A stretch of 64,000 nucleotides of DNA, from NCBI RefSeq assembly GCF_027859255.1, contig NZ_JAQHXR010000001.1, positions 124,001 through 188,000 of the forward strand. The letters run 5' to 3'. The stretch's first letter is position 1, and the number at the start of each line of letters is the position of its first letter. Under the pieces are notes generated by a model. It saw only the letters and a list, made by a program, of their open reading frames with translations, did not search any database and was not told the DNA's origin. Source of the DNA: Helicobacter ibis (GTDB lineage Bacteria > Campylobacterota > Campylobacteria > Campylobacterales > Helicobacteraceae). The translations under genes were made by a program, and so were the position numbers. Below are positions 35,530 to 45,314 of this stretch, piece by piece.

Positions 35530-36525
35530 TTGAAAGAGCAAATAAAGAAGATACAGCAGACAAATGCACTTGCAGAGCTAGAAGAGATTCGTATCGCACT
35601 TCTTGGCAAGAAGGGAATTTTAACTGCTAGGTTTGCAGAGTTAAAAACTTGCAATGCAGAAGAAAAAAAGACGCTAGCACAAGAATTAAACACTCTAAAG
35701 CAAGAGGTAGAGAAAAATTTAGCAATACAAAAAGAAGTTTTGGAATTAAAAGAACTAGAATCTAGGCTAAAAGCAGAAAAAATAGATGTCTCTTTGTTTA
35801 ATACAGCAAATACTAAAGGTGCAAATCACCCAGTAATGCTTATGCTTGATAGAATTGTGGAGTATTTTTTAAGCATGAATTTTTCGCTTAATATGGGTCC
35901 TTTGGTTGAAGATGATTTTCACAACTTTGAAGCACTAAATCTCCCTAAATATCACCCTGCAAGAGATATGCAAGATACATTTTACTTCAATGATGGAAAG
36001 CTACTTAGAACACATACTTCTCCTGTGCAAATCCGCACAATGCAACAACAAAAGCCACCAATTAGAATGATAGCACCGGGCAGTGTGTTTAGATGTGATT
36101 ATGATATTACTCATACTCCTATGTTTCACCAAGTTGAAGGATTAGTGGTAGAAAATGGTAAAGATAGCATTAGTTTTGCGAATTTGAAGTTTATACTAGA
36201 GGACTTTTTGAAATTTATGTTTGGAGATGTTAAAGTTAGATTCCGTTCTAGCTTTTTTCCATTTACAGAACCTAGTGCAGAGGTTGATATGAGTTGTATT
36301 TTCTGCGGTGGTAGTGGTTGTAGGGTGTGTTCTCATACTGGTTGGTTAGAAGTGTTAGGTTGTGGTAGTGTCGATGTTAATGTATTTAATGCTGTGAGAT
36401 ATGAAAATGTAAGCGGATATGCCTTTGGTTTAGGTGTTGAGAGATTTGCTATGCTTTATTATGGTGTGCCTGATTTAAGGGCGTTTTTTGAGAGTAATTT
36501 AAAGGTATTGGAGCAATTTAGATGA
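35530..36525 (+). CDS. pheS: Phenylalanine--tRNA ligase subunit alpha
   Basis: PheS (331 aa) is the catalytic alpha subunit that activates Phe and charges tRNA-Phe. A coiled-coil N-terminus is followed by class II synthetase motifs: [23 protein letters not shown] (quoted in part), [29 protein letters not shown] and [12 protein letters not shown] zinc-like cluster [12 protein letters not shown] is present. The start is TTG. It overlaps pheT by 4 bases. Confidence 0.96.
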   Translation: MKEQIKKIQQTNALAELEEIRIALLGKKGILTARFAELKTCNAEEKKTLAQELNTLKQEVEKNLAIQKEVLELKELESRLKAEKIDVSLFNTANTKGANHPVMLMLDRIVEYFLSMNFSLNMGPLVEDDFHNFEALNLPKYHPARDMQDTFYFNDGKLLRTHTSPVQIRTMQQQKPPIRMIAPGSVFRCDYDITHTPMFHQVEGLVVENGKDSISFANLKFILEDFLKFMFGDVKVRFRSSFFPFTEPSAEVDMSCIFCGGSGCRVCSHTGWLEVLGCGSVDVNVFNAVRYENVSGYAFGLGVERFAMLYYGVPDLRAFFESNLKVLEQFR

Positions 36526-38891
36526 TTTTTACTAGAAGTATTTTAAATGAAGTTTTGTTCCTAGAAAATAGTGGCGAAGAACTTTGCAGAATCCTAAATA
36601 ACATAGGTTTAGAAGTAGAAAGTTTTAAGAGAGTTTCTGCACCAAGCAAAGTTGTTGTAGGTAAGATATTAGAATGCCAAAAACACCCAGATGCAACAAA
36701 GCTAAATATATGCCAAGTTGCTATTTCTACTAATGGTGATGATTATGAGATAAGACAAATTGTATGTGGTGCAAAAAATGCACGAGAAGGGATTTATGTA
36801 GCAGTAGCACTAGAAGGGGCAGTGCTGCCTAGCATTACTATAAAGAAAGCAAAATTAAGAGGTGTAGATAGTTGCGGAATGCTTTGTTCGACTAGTGAAC
36901 TTGGATTTCCTGGTTTGTATGATGGAATAGTTGAGTTAGATTCAAGCATTGGAGAGTTGGTAATTGGTAAAGAATTAAGTGAATATCCAATTTTTTGCGA
37001 TGAGGTATATGAAATATCAATCACTCCAAATCGTGGAGACTGCATGAATTTGCTTGGTATTGCTAGGGATTTATCTGCAGCCTTTGGTGTGGAGATGAAA
37101 AAAATACAAAAGATCAACATACCTGATAGTTCGCCCGGCATTGGTAGAGTATTGCAAGTAGTATCTGATGAAAAGATAGATAGTTCTGTTTTATATAGGG
37201 CATTTGAAGCGGAATTACGCCCTACAAATCTAAAGAATTCTCTATTTTTAGCTTATAATGAATCTTTGTGTTCTAATTATTTAAAAAATGCTCTAAATTT
37301 CACTACTTTGTATAGTGGTGTCATTATGAATGCATATCCTCAAAAATTTTGTCATCTTGGAGATGTAAATCAAGAAAAAATTACATTGCATGTCAAAAAA
37401 GATGAAAAAGGTTTTGATAGTGTGTATTTTAATGATTTAAAGCTTTCTACCATTGGGGTTAATAATTATATAAGTTGCAATAATGATAGTCTTGGAAATG
37501 AGTTTATAATTGTTGAGGCAAGCTATATACCGCCTTATATTGTGGCATCTAATGTATGTGATAATAAACCAAAAGATTTAGATGCACATATTTTTCAGAG
37601 AACTTCAAGGGGTAGCAATCCAAACTTATTGCTTGGTTTAGATATTCTATGTGATATGATAATTTGCGATTGTAGTGATCAAAATTGTGTAATATATAAA
37701 GATACGCAAGAAATCATAACTTATACGGAAAATGAAAGTATCGCAATTGATATAAATCTAGTGGGCAAAATAATAGGCAAAGAAGTCGAAAAAACAGAAA
37801 TTATAAATATATTAAAAGCTTTAGAATTTGAAGTGGAAATATCATCTGATGATACATTCTTGCTTGTTAAAGCACCTCTTTTTAGGCATGATATAAATAA
37901 TTTAGCAGACATTAGTGAAGAGATAATACGATTTATAGGCATAGATAATGTAATTAGTAAGCCTTGCTTAATAGTGCAGAACAATCAAAGTACAGATTGG
38001 TCGCATATATATAAATTTCGTAGGAATCTTGCCAAGGCTGCTATTTATTCTGGGTTTAATGAAACGATACATTTTGTGTTTTTCAATAAAGAAAAATTGG
38101 AGAGTTATGGTTTTGAGACATTAAAAGAAGAGCTTGATTTAACGAATCCTATCACAAATGATTTAAACACATTGCGTTCTACTCTTTTATGCGGACTTTT
38201 GGATTCTGTGCTTTTAAATAAAAATAATGGATTTACTGGTATATCGTTATTTGAGCTTGGCAGTGCATATACAAAAGATAGAGAAGAAAAGATTTTGCTT
38301 AGCTTTGTGCAAAGCGGGTTTGTAAATAAGGAACACTTTCCTATAACAAAAGGTTATAAGGGGGATTTCTTTACTTTTGCTAATAGAATCTCAAATGTTA
38401 TAGGAGAATTTGAGCTTGTAGAATGTAGCAGCAGTATTTCACTCTTTCACCCTGGACAATGTGCAAAGGTGATTCAAGATGGCAAAGAAGTAGGAGTTAT
38501 CTCAACACTACACCCAAAAGTGGCTAATGCACTTGGGTTAGATACTACATATTTGTGTGAAATAGAGATCTCTAAACTTGAATCTAAAATCCCAAGTGTG
38601 AAGAAGTATTCTAAGTTTCAAAAAACAACTAGAGATTTAAGTGTGGTTATAAACAAGGAAGTGCCTTATTTTAAGATTAGGGATTCTATCTTATCTCTAA
38701 ATATACAAGAGATTTTAAAATTTTATCCACTTGATATATATAATGATGAAAAACTTGGAGAAAACAATAGCTTGACTATTAGGTTTGAGCTTCAATCAAT
38801 GGATAAGACTCTAGAAGATAAAGATATAGTTAGTATTACTGATAGGATTTTGGAAGCTTTAAAAAATACTTTTAACATAGAGTTAAGATGA
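36522..38891 (+). CDS. pheT: Phenylalanine--tRNA ligase subunit beta
   Basis: PheT (789 aa) provides tRNA binding and editing. In order: an N-terminal tRNA-binding OB domain ([21 protein letters not shown]), B3/B4 editing region, B5 domains, a degenerate catalytic-like fold, and the C-terminal ferredoxin-fold anticodon-binding domain ([18 protein letters not shown]). It overlaps pheS and aroA by 4 bases at each end. Confidence 0.97.
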   Translation: MIFTRSILNEVLFLENSGEELCRILNNIGLEVESFKRVSAPSKVVVGKILECQKHPDATKLNICQVAISTNGDDYEIRQIVCGAKNAREGIYVAVALEGAVLPSITIKKAKLRGVDSCGMLCSTSELGFPGLYDGIVELDSSIGELVIGKELSEYPIFCDEVYEISITPNRGDCMNLLGIARDLSAAFGVEMKKIQKINIPDSSPGIGRVLQVVSDEKIDSSVLYRAFEAELRPTNLKNSLFLAYNESLCSNYLKNALNFTTLYSGVIMNAYPQKFCHLGDVNQEKITLHVKKDEKGFDSVYFNDLKLSTIGVNNYISCNNDSLGNEFIIVEASYIPPYIVASNVCDNKPKDLDAHIFQRTSRGSNPNLLLGLDILCDMIICDCSDQNCVIYKDTQEIITYTENESIAIDINLVGKIIGKEVEKTEIINILKALEFEVEISSDDTFLLVKAPLFRHDINNLADISEEIIRFIGIDNVISKPCLIVQNNQSTDWSHIYKFRRNLAKAAIYSGFNETIHFVFFNKEKLESYGFETLKEELDLTNPITNDLNTLRSTLLCGLLDSVLLNKNNGFTGISLFELGSAYTKDREEKILLSFVQSGFVNKEHFPITKGYKGDFFTFANRISNVIGEFELVECSSSISLFHPGQCAKVIQDGKEVGVISTLHPKVANALGLDTTYLCEIEISKLESKIPSVKKYSKFQKTTRDLSVVINKEVPYFKIRDSILSLNIQEILKFYPLDIYNDEKLGENNSLTIRFELQSMDKTLEDKDIVSITDRILEALKNTFNIELR

Positions 38892-40177
38892 ATCTAAAAA
38901 TTCATAAATGTGAAAAATTCTCCATCATATGTGACAATATAGCCTCTGATAAATCAATATCTCATAGAGTGGCTATATTTTCTCTGCTTAGCAATAAACC
39001 ATCTTTTGTTAGGAATTATTTGCAAGGTGATGATACTTTGCATACTCTACAAATTGCACAAATGTTGGGCTTAAATGTTGCAGAATATGATGGAGGATTG
39101 ATACTAACACCGCCAGATAAAATACAAGAGCCATGTGATGTGCTAGATTGCGGTAATGCTGGGACTGCAATTAGATTGTATATGGGATTGTTGAGTTCTC
39201 AAAAGGGAATGTTTGTGTTAAGTGGTGATCGATATTTAAATAAGCGACCAATGAAGCGGATAATCTCACCGCTTAAAAGTATAGGAGCAACCATATATGG
39301 CAGGGAGGATAATAACTATGCACCTATTGTTATACATGGTGGGCACTTAGAATCTTTTAACTATACCAGTGAAATTTCAAGTGCTCAAGTAAAGTCTGCA
39401 ATGATATTAGCAGCACTATTTGCAAAAGATTCTTGTATTTATTCTGAATATGAGCTAAGCAGGGATCATACAGAGAGGATGCTTGTAGGTATGGGTGCAG
39501 AGATAGAAAACATGGATAATAACACAATAAAAATAAATCCATTAAAAGAAAAGTTAAAACCAATTGAAATTGAAATTCCTTCCGATCCTTCTAGTGCATT
39601 TTTCTTTGCAGTCGCAGTATCTATAATACCAGATTCAAGATGTATTTTAAAAAATGTCTTGCTTAACAAAACTAGAATTGAAGCATTTAAGGCTCTAGAG
39701 AAAATGGGTGTGATTATAAACTACAAAGAAACATCAAATATATACGATAGCATAGGTGATATTGAAATAATATCTCCAAGTGAGCTTTGTGCGGTTGATA
39801 TTAGGGATAATATTTCATGGCTTATTGATGAGATTCCAGCATTAGCAGTTGCACTATCATGTGCTAATGGCACAAGTAGTGTAAGAAATGCAAAAGAACT
39901 TAGAGTAAAAGAGAGCGATAGAATAAGTTCTATTGTTAATAATCTTAAAAAATGTGGCATTGAAGTAGAAGAGTTAGAAGATGGTTTTGTAATTACAGGT
40001 GGGATTCCAAGGTATGCTAAAGTAGATAGTTTTGGTGATCATAGGATTGCTATGAGCTTTGCTATTTTGGGCTTAAAATGTGGCATTGATATAGAAGATA
40101 GTGATTGTATTAGTGTATCATTTCCGAATTTTGTAGAAATTTTAAAGCAAATTACAAGGATAGAGTGTGAAGGTTAA
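38888..40177 (+). CDS. aroA: 3-phosphoshikimate 1-carboxyvinyltransferase (EPSP synthase)
   Basis: AroA (429 aa) forms EPSP in the shikimate pathway. DKSISHRVAIFSLL at the N-terminus, DCGNAGTAIRLYMGLL with the PEP/inhibitor-site region, RPMKRII, and KESDRISSI are present, and the C-terminal FGDHRIAMSFAIL is typical. Overlaps pheT by 4 bases and ispH by 11 bases. Confidence 0.97.
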   Translation: MNLKIHKCEKFSIICDNIASDKSISHRVAIFSLLSNKPSFVRNYLQGDDTLHTLQIAQMLGLNVAEYDGGLILTPPDKIQEPCDVLDCGNAGTAIRLYMGLLSSQKGMFVLSGDRYLNKRPMKRIISPLKSIGATIYGREDNNYAPIVIHGGHLESFNYTSEISSAQVKSAMILAALFAKDSCIYSEYELSRDHTERMLVGMGAEIENMDNNTIKINPLKEKLKPIEIEIPSDPSSAFFFAVAVSIIPDSRCILKNVLLNKTRIEAFKALEKMGVIINYKETSNIYDSIGDIEIISPSELCAVDIRDNISWLIDEIPALAVALSCANGTSSVRNAKELRVKESDRISSIVNNLKKCGIEVEELEDGFVITGGIPRYAKVDSFGDHRIAMSFAILGLKCGIDIEDSDCISVSFPNFVEILKQITRIECEG

Positions 40178-40991
40178 ATTGGCAAATAATTATGGGTTTT
40201 GTTTTGGAGTTAGGAGAGCAATCAAACTTGCAGAATCTAAAAAAAATGGAATTACTTTAGGACCTTTGATACATAATTCAAAGGAGATAAATAGGTTAAA
40301 AGAGAATTTCAATGTAGTTGTTAATGAAAATATAGAAGAAATAAAAGAAAATGCAGAAGTAATAATAAGGACGCATGGAATCCCAAAGCAAGACTTAGAA
40401 AAACTAAAACAAAAGACACAAAATATAACTGATGCTACATGTCCATTTGTAACAAAGCCACAAGAAATATGCGAAAAAATGAGTAAAGAAGGATATCAAA
40501 TAATAATTTTTGGAGATAAGACTCACCCTGAAGTAAAGGGGGTTATGAGTTATTGTCATACAACCCCAATAGTAATTGAAGATATAGAATCTCTAAAAGA
40601 AATAAAGCTACAAGAAAAGGTAGCACTAATATCACAAACCACAAAAAATGTGGAGCTATTTTCACAAATTGCTATTTTTTTAATTAAGCAATGTTCGGAA
40701 TGCAGGATATTTAATACCATTTGTAATGCTACTTTTGATAATCAAGATTCAGCTAGAAAATTAGCAAAAGAAGTTGATATTATGATAATTGTTGGAGGTA
40801 AAGATTCTTCAAATACCAAGCAACTTTATAATATTTCAAAAGAATATTGTGATGATTGTTATTTAATTGAAGATTATAGTGAGCTTGATAAAGAGTGGTT
40901 TGTTGGCAAGATATTATGTGGTGTTACTGCTGGTGCTTCAACACCAAATTGGATAATTGATAAAGTGGTAAAAACAATAGAAATTTATTAA
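40167..40991 (+). CDS. ispH: 4-hydroxy-3-methylbut-2-enyl diphosphate reductase
   Basis: IspH (LytB, 274 aa) is the last enzyme of the MEP isoprenoid pathway and makes IPP and DMAPP with a 4Fe-4S cluster. The three cluster Cys are C12 (NNYGFCFGVRRA), the Cys of DATCPFV, and the Cys of FNTICNATFDNQ. The catalytic Glu region RTHGIPK and TAGASTPNW are also seen. It starts with GTG inside the end of aroA. Confidence 0.97.
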   Translation: MKVKLANNYGFCFGVRRAIKLAESKKNGITLGPLIHNSKEINRLKENFNVVVNENIEEIKENAEVIIRTHGIPKQDLEKLKQKTQNITDATCPFVTKPQEICEKMSKEGYQIIIFGDKTHPEVKGVMSYCHTTPIVIEDIESLKEIKLQEKVALISQTTKNVELFSQIAIFLIKQCSECRIFNTICNATFDNQDSARKLAKEVDIMIIVGGKDSSNTKQLYNISKEYCDDCYLIEDYSELDKEWFVGKILCGVTAGASTPNWIIDKVVKTIEIY

Positions 40992-41021
40992 GTTTTTATA
41001 CTTTTAAAAGGTTGGATTAAA

Positions 41022-41027
41022 TACAAT
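41022..41027 (+). promoter_or_regulatory. Candidate -10 box for rpsA
   Basis: TACAAT in the 67-base gap between ispH and rpsA, about 32 bases before the ATG. Weak evidence. Confidence 0.25.
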
Positions 41028-41058
41028 GGAAAATTATTTTCTTAAAAAAGGGTAAAAG

Positions 41059-42723
41059 ATGGCTACGATAGATGAGTTTGAAAATTATGCAGGAGAAGAA
41101 GACTTTGCTTCCATGCTAGAGCAGTTTGAAAAAAAAGAAAGTCAAAGGGTTTCAGAAGGACAAATTGTAGCCATTGAAAATGACAATGTGGTTGTTGCGG
41201 TTTCTGGTGAGAAAAAAGAGGGAAATATTTCTATAGATGAGATTAAAGATGCGAATGGCAATTTATTATTTAAGGTTGGAGATTCACTGCCTATAGTAAT
41301 TACTGGTAAACGAAATGAACAACCTATAATATCACACAAAAAAGCACTATCAAAACAAAAAATAAAAGAATACATAAAAACGCTAGGTGATGATTACAAA
41401 GATAAAATTATTGAGGGTGTTATTGTAAAGAAAAATAAGGGTGGATTCATAGTTGAAAGTGATGGTATAGAGTTTTTTATGCCTAAATTTGCAGCAGCAC
41501 TAAAAGATGTAAATAAGGTTGAAGGTAAGCATATAAGAGCATGTATTATAAATGTAAAAGATGAAGATGATAGTATAGTAATATCAAGAAAGAGACTATT
41601 TGAAATTGAAAACTCTGTAAAAAAAGAAAAAATAGACAAAATCATGCAACAAGAAGGGCTAATTGAGGGCAAGGTAAAGAAGATAACAAGCTTTGGTGTA
41701 TTTGTGGATTTAGATGGTGTTGAAGGATTGGTGCATTATACAGAGATTAGCTATAAAGGTCCTGTAAATCCTGCTAAGCTATACAAAGAGGGAGATAGTG
41801 TATTAGTTAAAGTAATCTCTTATGATAAAGCAAAAAATAGACTAGCTCTTTCAATTAAGGGTGCAACTGATGATCCATGGAAAGAAATCGAAAATGAGCT
41901 TGAAGTAGGAGATGCAATCAAAGTTACTGTTAGCAATATAGAACCATATGGTGTGTTTGTTGATGTAGGTAATGATATAGAAGGATTCTTGCATATATCT
42001 GAAATTTCGTGGAATAAAAATATCCAAAGTCCAGATGCATTCCTAAAAGTAGGACAAGAAATAGATGTAGAGGTAATTGAGATAGATACAAACTCAAGAA
42101 AACTTAGAGTATCTTTGAAAAAATTACTAGATAAACCTTTTGAACAATTTGCTAAAAAATATAAGCAAGGAGATATACTAAAGGGAAGTGTGGCTACTTT
42201 GACTGATTTTGGTGCATTTATCAAGTTAGACGGAATAGATGGCCTACTTCATAATGAAGATGCATATTGGAATAAAAATGAAAAATGCAAAGATTTAATG
42301 AAAGTTGGCGATGAAGTTGAGGTTAAAATAGTAAAAATCGACAAAGATAAAGAAAGAATCTCGCTTACAAGAAAGGGGTTGATTGCTTCTCCTGCTGATG
42401 ATTTTGCTAAAAAATACTCTGTTGATAGCCAAGTAAGTGGTGTTGTTAGGGATATAAAAGATTTTGGTGTGTTTATAAAGGTTGATGGTGATATTGATGC
42501 TTTAATTAGAAATGAGGATCTATATCCGCTAAAGAAAGATGAGATAAAAGTCGGTGATGAGATTAATGGCGTTATCTCAATGATTGATACAAATAATAAT
42601 AAAATAAGAGTATCTGTTAAAAGGCTTGAGAAGCAAAAAGAAAGAAACAATCTAAAAAGTTTCAATGATAATACTGATGATAAGATGACACTAGGGGATA
42701 TAATTAAAGGTCAAATCAAGTAG
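41059..42723 (+). CDS. rpsA: 30S ribosomal protein S1
   Basis: S1 (554 aa) binds mRNA and helps start translation on structured messages. Several tandem S1 OB-fold repeats are visible, among them GKVKKITSFGVFVDLDGVEGLVHYTEIS, VSNIEPYGVFVDVGNDIEGFLHIS, SVATLTDFGAFIKLDGIDGLLH and GVVRDIKDFGVFIKVDGDIDALI (all quoted in part). The length is typical. It has its own upstream gap and probably its own promoter. Confidence 0.97.
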   Translation: MATIDEFENYAGEEDFASMLEQFEKKESQRVSEGQIVAIENDNVVVAVSGEKKEGNISIDEIKDANGNLLFKVGDSLPIVITGKRNEQPIISHKKALSKQKIKEYIKTLGDDYKDKIIEGVIVKKNKGGFIVESDGIEFFMPKFAAALKDVNKVEGKHIRACIINVKDEDDSIVISRKRLFEIENSVKKEKIDKIMQQEGLIEGKVKKITSFGVFVDLDGVEGLVHYTEISYKGPVNPAKLYKEGDSVLVKVISYDKAKNRLALSIKGATDDPWKEIENELEVGDAIKVTVSNIEPYGVFVDVGNDIEGFLHISEISWNKNIQSPDAFLKVGQEIDVEVIEIDTNSRKLRVSLKKLLDKPFEQFAKKYKQGDILKGSVATLTDFGAFIKLDGIDGLLHNEDAYWNKNEKCKDLMKVGDEVEVKIVKIDKDKERISLTRKGLIASPADDFAKKYSVDSQVSGVVRDIKDFGVFIKVDGDIDALIRNEDLYPLKKDEIKVGDEINGVISMIDTNNNKIRVSVKRLEKQKERNNLKSFNDNTDDKMTLGDIIKGQIK

Positions 42724-42731
42724 GATTTAGT

Positions 42732-43217
42732 GTGCAAATAAGAGTATTAGTTGCTATTTTTACGATTTTTACATTTATTATGTTGTTCGTTTTAATACGC
42801 AATTACTCTGATGCAATGAATCTGTACACAATACCAGATGTAATGCCTTATAACCTCCTTGATGATAATTCTACAGATTCTGTTGTTTCTAGTGGTGCTA
42901 GTTGGATTGAAAAGCTTAGTATGCAAAGTGATGTAGCTTATATTTATCCTGCTTCTGAAATGCAAGTTAGGTTATTATCTGATGCAAATATACAAAAAGA
43001 AGGTAGCAGTATTTTTAGGGTATCTGTGGGTGTTATTGATGATTATCAGTTTTTTTGTATAAATCAGGTGTTTATGTCGCACAAGATTCAGTATTCTTAT
43101 TATAAGGTTGGTGATAATATTTGGCTTGTTGTCTCTACTAAAGATGAAAAATATCTAAAACAAGTCTTAGATGAACTTGCTAGATATGAAATTAGCTATA
43201 CGATGACAAAATCATAG
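42732..43217 (+). CDS. Conserved membrane-anchored protein of unknown function
   Basis: This 161-aa protein starts at GTG and has one N-terminal membrane helix (about residues 5-23) followed by a soluble domain that would face the periplasm. No family is recognised. It sits between rpsA and serA, a position I recall being occupied by a hypothetical gene in H. pylori too. Confidence 0.75.
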   Translation: MQIRVLVAIFTIFTFIMLFVLIRNYSDAMNLYTIPDVMPYNLLDDNSTDSVVSSGASWIEKLSMQSDVAYIYPASEMQVRLLSDANIQKEGSSIFRVSVGVIDDYQFFCINQVFMSHKIQYSYYKVGDNIWLVVSTKDEKYLKQVLDELARYEISYTMTKS

Positions 43218-43227
43218 AGGAGGATTT

Positions 43228-44811
43228 ATGTCAAAATTTAATATTGTTGTTTGTGATCATATACATAAAAGTGGCTTAGATATATTAGAAAAAGATGCTG
43301 ATGTTAATTATATAAATTTTGCTTCTTTACCAAAAGATGAGTTATTATCAAAGCTTGGTGAGGCTGAAGTTGTCATTACTAGAAGTTCTACTGATGTTGA
43401 TGTGAAGTTTTTAGAATCCGCACCAAAGCTTAGAGCTATAGTGCGTGCTGGTGTTGGTGTAGATAATGTTGATATAGAAGGTTCTAGTAAGCAAGGTGTT
43501 GTTGTTATGAATGTGCCAACTGCAAATACGATTGCTGCTGTTGAGCTTACTTGTGCCCATATTTTAAGTGCTGTTAGAAATTTCCCATGTGCTAATTCTC
43601 AGCTAAAATATGACAGAAAGTGGAAGAGGGAAGATTGGTATGGGACCGAACTTAAGGGTAAGAAGCTAGGAATTATTGGATTTGGTAACATAGGAAGTAG
43701 AGTTGGGATTCGTATGAAAGCCTTTGAAATGGAAGTTATAGCTTATGACCCATATATTAATCCTACTAAAGCTACTGATTGTGGAATCGCATATACAAGG
43801 GACTTTGATGATATTTTAAAATGCGATATCATAACAATTCACACTCCAAAAAACAAAGAAACAATCAATATGATAAACGCTGATAATATCGATAAATTAA
43901 AAGATGGCGTGATATTGATTAATTGTGCTAGAGGTGGGTTGTATAATGAGAATGCCATAGATTCTGCATTAAAAAGCGGAAAAGTAAGATGGGCTGGTAT
44001 TGATGTATTTACAAAAGAGCCAGCAACTTCCAATAAACTTTTAGATAATAAAAATATATATGTAACTCCGCATATTGGTGCAAATACACTAGAATCACAA
44101 GAAAAAATAGCCATAGAAGCGGCAACTGCAGCCATAGAGGCAGCGCGTGGGTCTAGCTTTCCAAATGCACTTAATTTGCCTATTAAAGAAAATGAGATCC
44201 CAAGCTTTATGAAGGCATATTTAGAGCTTGTGCAAAAAATTGCCTTCTTTGCTATACAAATGAATAAAGATGAGATTCGTTCAATTACCCTTGAGGCACA
44301 GGGTGAGATTAAAGAATATTTAGAAACTTTATCTACATTTGCATTAGTTGGGATATTAAACGCAACAATAGGCGATAAGGTAAATTATGTAAATGCACCT
44401 TATGTGGCTAAAGAGAGAGGTATAGAAGTAAAGTTAGTTGGCACAGATTCTAAAGGTGCATATAGAAACAAAGTAAGAATCACAATTCTTACTCAAAATG
44501 GCGAGTTTAGCGTTGCTGGTGCTGTGTTTAATGAGATGTTGCCAAAGATTGTTGAGATTAATAATTTCATGCTTGATGTTACTCCAAAGGGCAGAATGAT
44601 ATTATTTAGAAATGATGATACGCCCGGAGTTATAGGTGAAGTAGGAACCATACTTGCAAAGCATAATATTAATATATCAGACTTTAGGCTTGGTAGATAT
44701 GATAAAGAGGCGTTAGCGGTTATCTTAGTAGATGATGATGTTAATAAAGAAGTGCTAGATGAGCTGTCTTTAATTAAAGCGTGTCGTGCTATAAAATACG
44801 CTATTTTATAG
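43228..44811 (+). CDS. serA: D-3-phosphoglycerate dehydrogenase
   Basis: SerA (527 aa, long form) oxidises 3-phosphoglycerate in the first step of serine synthesis. The NAD-binding GKKLGIIGFGNIGSRV, the catalytic region NCARGGLYNENA and DVFTKEPA, and the GANTLESQEKI segment are present, followed by the intervening ASB domain and a C-terminal ACT domain (NDDTPGVIGEVGTILAKHNI) for serine feedback. AGGAGG precedes the ATG. Confidence 0.97.
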   Translation: MSKFNIVVCDHIHKSGLDILEKDADVNYINFASLPKDELLSKLGEAEVVITRSSTDVDVKFLESAPKLRAIVRAGVGVDNVDIEGSSKQGVVVMNVPTANTIAAVELTCAHILSAVRNFPCANSQLKYDRKWKREDWYGTELKGKKLGIIGFGNIGSRVGIRMKAFEMEVIAYDPYINPTKATDCGIAYTRDFDDILKCDIITIHTPKNKETINMINADNIDKLKDGVILINCARGGLYNENAIDSALKSGKVRWAGIDVFTKEPATSNKLLDNKNIYVTPHIGANTLESQEKIAIEAATAAIEAARGSSFPNALNLPIKENEIPSFMKAYLELVQKIAFFAIQMNKDEIRSITLEAQGEIKEYLETLSTFALVGILNATIGDKVNYVNAPYVAKERGIEVKLVGTDSKGAYRNKVRITILTQNGEFSVAGAVFNEMLPKIVEINNFMLDVTPKGRMILFRNDDTPGVIGEVGTILAKHNINISDFRLGRYDKEALAVILVDDDVNKEVLDELSLIKACRAIKYAIL

Positions 44812-44818
44812 TATTTTT

Positions 44819-44856
44819 AAGTGAAAATTTTACAAATTATTGTATAATTTTCACTT
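44819..44856 (+). terminator. Terminator-like hairpin after serA, overlapping the tRNA-Leu promoter
   Basis: A perfect 11-base inverted repeat, AAGTGAAAATT (44819-44829) and AATTTTCACTT (44846-44856), is followed by CTTTT. The loop is 16 bases. The right arm includes the end of the TATAAT box of the tRNA gene. Confidence 0.5.
44843..44848 (+). promoter_or_regulatory. Candidate -10 box for tRNA-Leu
   Basis: TGTATAAT gives a perfect TATAAT 14 bases before the tRNA 5' end. It lies partly inside the right arm of the hairpin that would end serA transcription. Confidence 0.5.
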
Positions 44857-44861
44857 CTTTT

Positions 44862-44948
44862 GCCGGGGTGGTGAAATTGGTAGACGCGCCAGACTCAAAA
44901 TCTGGTGGGGGCAACCCCGTGTCGGTTCGATTCCGACCCTCGGCACCA
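44862..44948 (+). tRNA. tRNA-Leu (anticodon CAA)
   Basis: The 87-base gene has an acceptor stem GCCGGGG paired with CCTCGGC, a D arm with TGGTAGAC, the anticodon stem CCAGA/TCTGG with loop CTCAAAA (anticodon CAA), a long class II variable arm (GGGGGCAACCCC region) and a T arm GTCGGTTCGATTCCGAC. The CCA end is encoded. A T-rich tract follows. Confidence 0.95.
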
Positions 44949-45180
44949 CTTTTGTTTTTGAGCTTTCAATATTACAATTCTTTTATAAAGTTTGTTGGAA
45001 TTTGTGAAATAAACTATCTTGACTGCTGTTTGGTGAATTTTTGTGTTTGGTTGGATTCGAATGGCATACTGGATGTATGTTTGTATATATGAAGTATGTG
45101 TTTTTAGGATTTTTATTATTACTTTGTTGGATTTTATAGCTATATTTATTGTCTTTTTAAATCCTTATTGGTATTATTTA
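44949..45180. other. Intergenic stretch without a recognised gene
   Basis: About 230 AT-rich bases between the two convergent tRNA genes. I see no convincing reading frame with a ribosome-binding site, and no strong hairpin. T runs just after the tRNA-Leu CCA may serve as its terminator. Confidence 0.6.
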
Positions 45181-45257
45181 TGGTACGCCCAGAGGGAGTC
45201 GAACCCCCAACCCTCAGATCCGAAGTCTGATGCTCTATCCAATTGAGCTATGGACGC
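45181..45257 (-). tRNA. tRNA-Arg (anticodon UCG)
   Basis: Read on the minus strand, GCGTCCA pairs with TGGGCGT (including G-T pairs at 1-72 and 4-69), the D arm has AGCTCAATTGGATAGAGC, the anticodon stem TCAGA/TCTGA carries loop CTTCGGA (anticodon TCG), and the T arm includes GGGGGTTCGACTCCCTC. The CCA is encoded. It is convergent with tRNA-Leu. Confidence 0.93.
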
Positions 45258-45314
45258 AAGAGAAAAGCTAGAATCCTAGCCAAAATACTTTTAATAACAA
45301 ATAAAGGAATTATG

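Noticed and set aside
45043-45246. Plus-strand frame of 67 aa ending in the tRNA-Arg region
   Set aside because: It covers the antisense of tRNA-Arg and has no ribosome-binding site.
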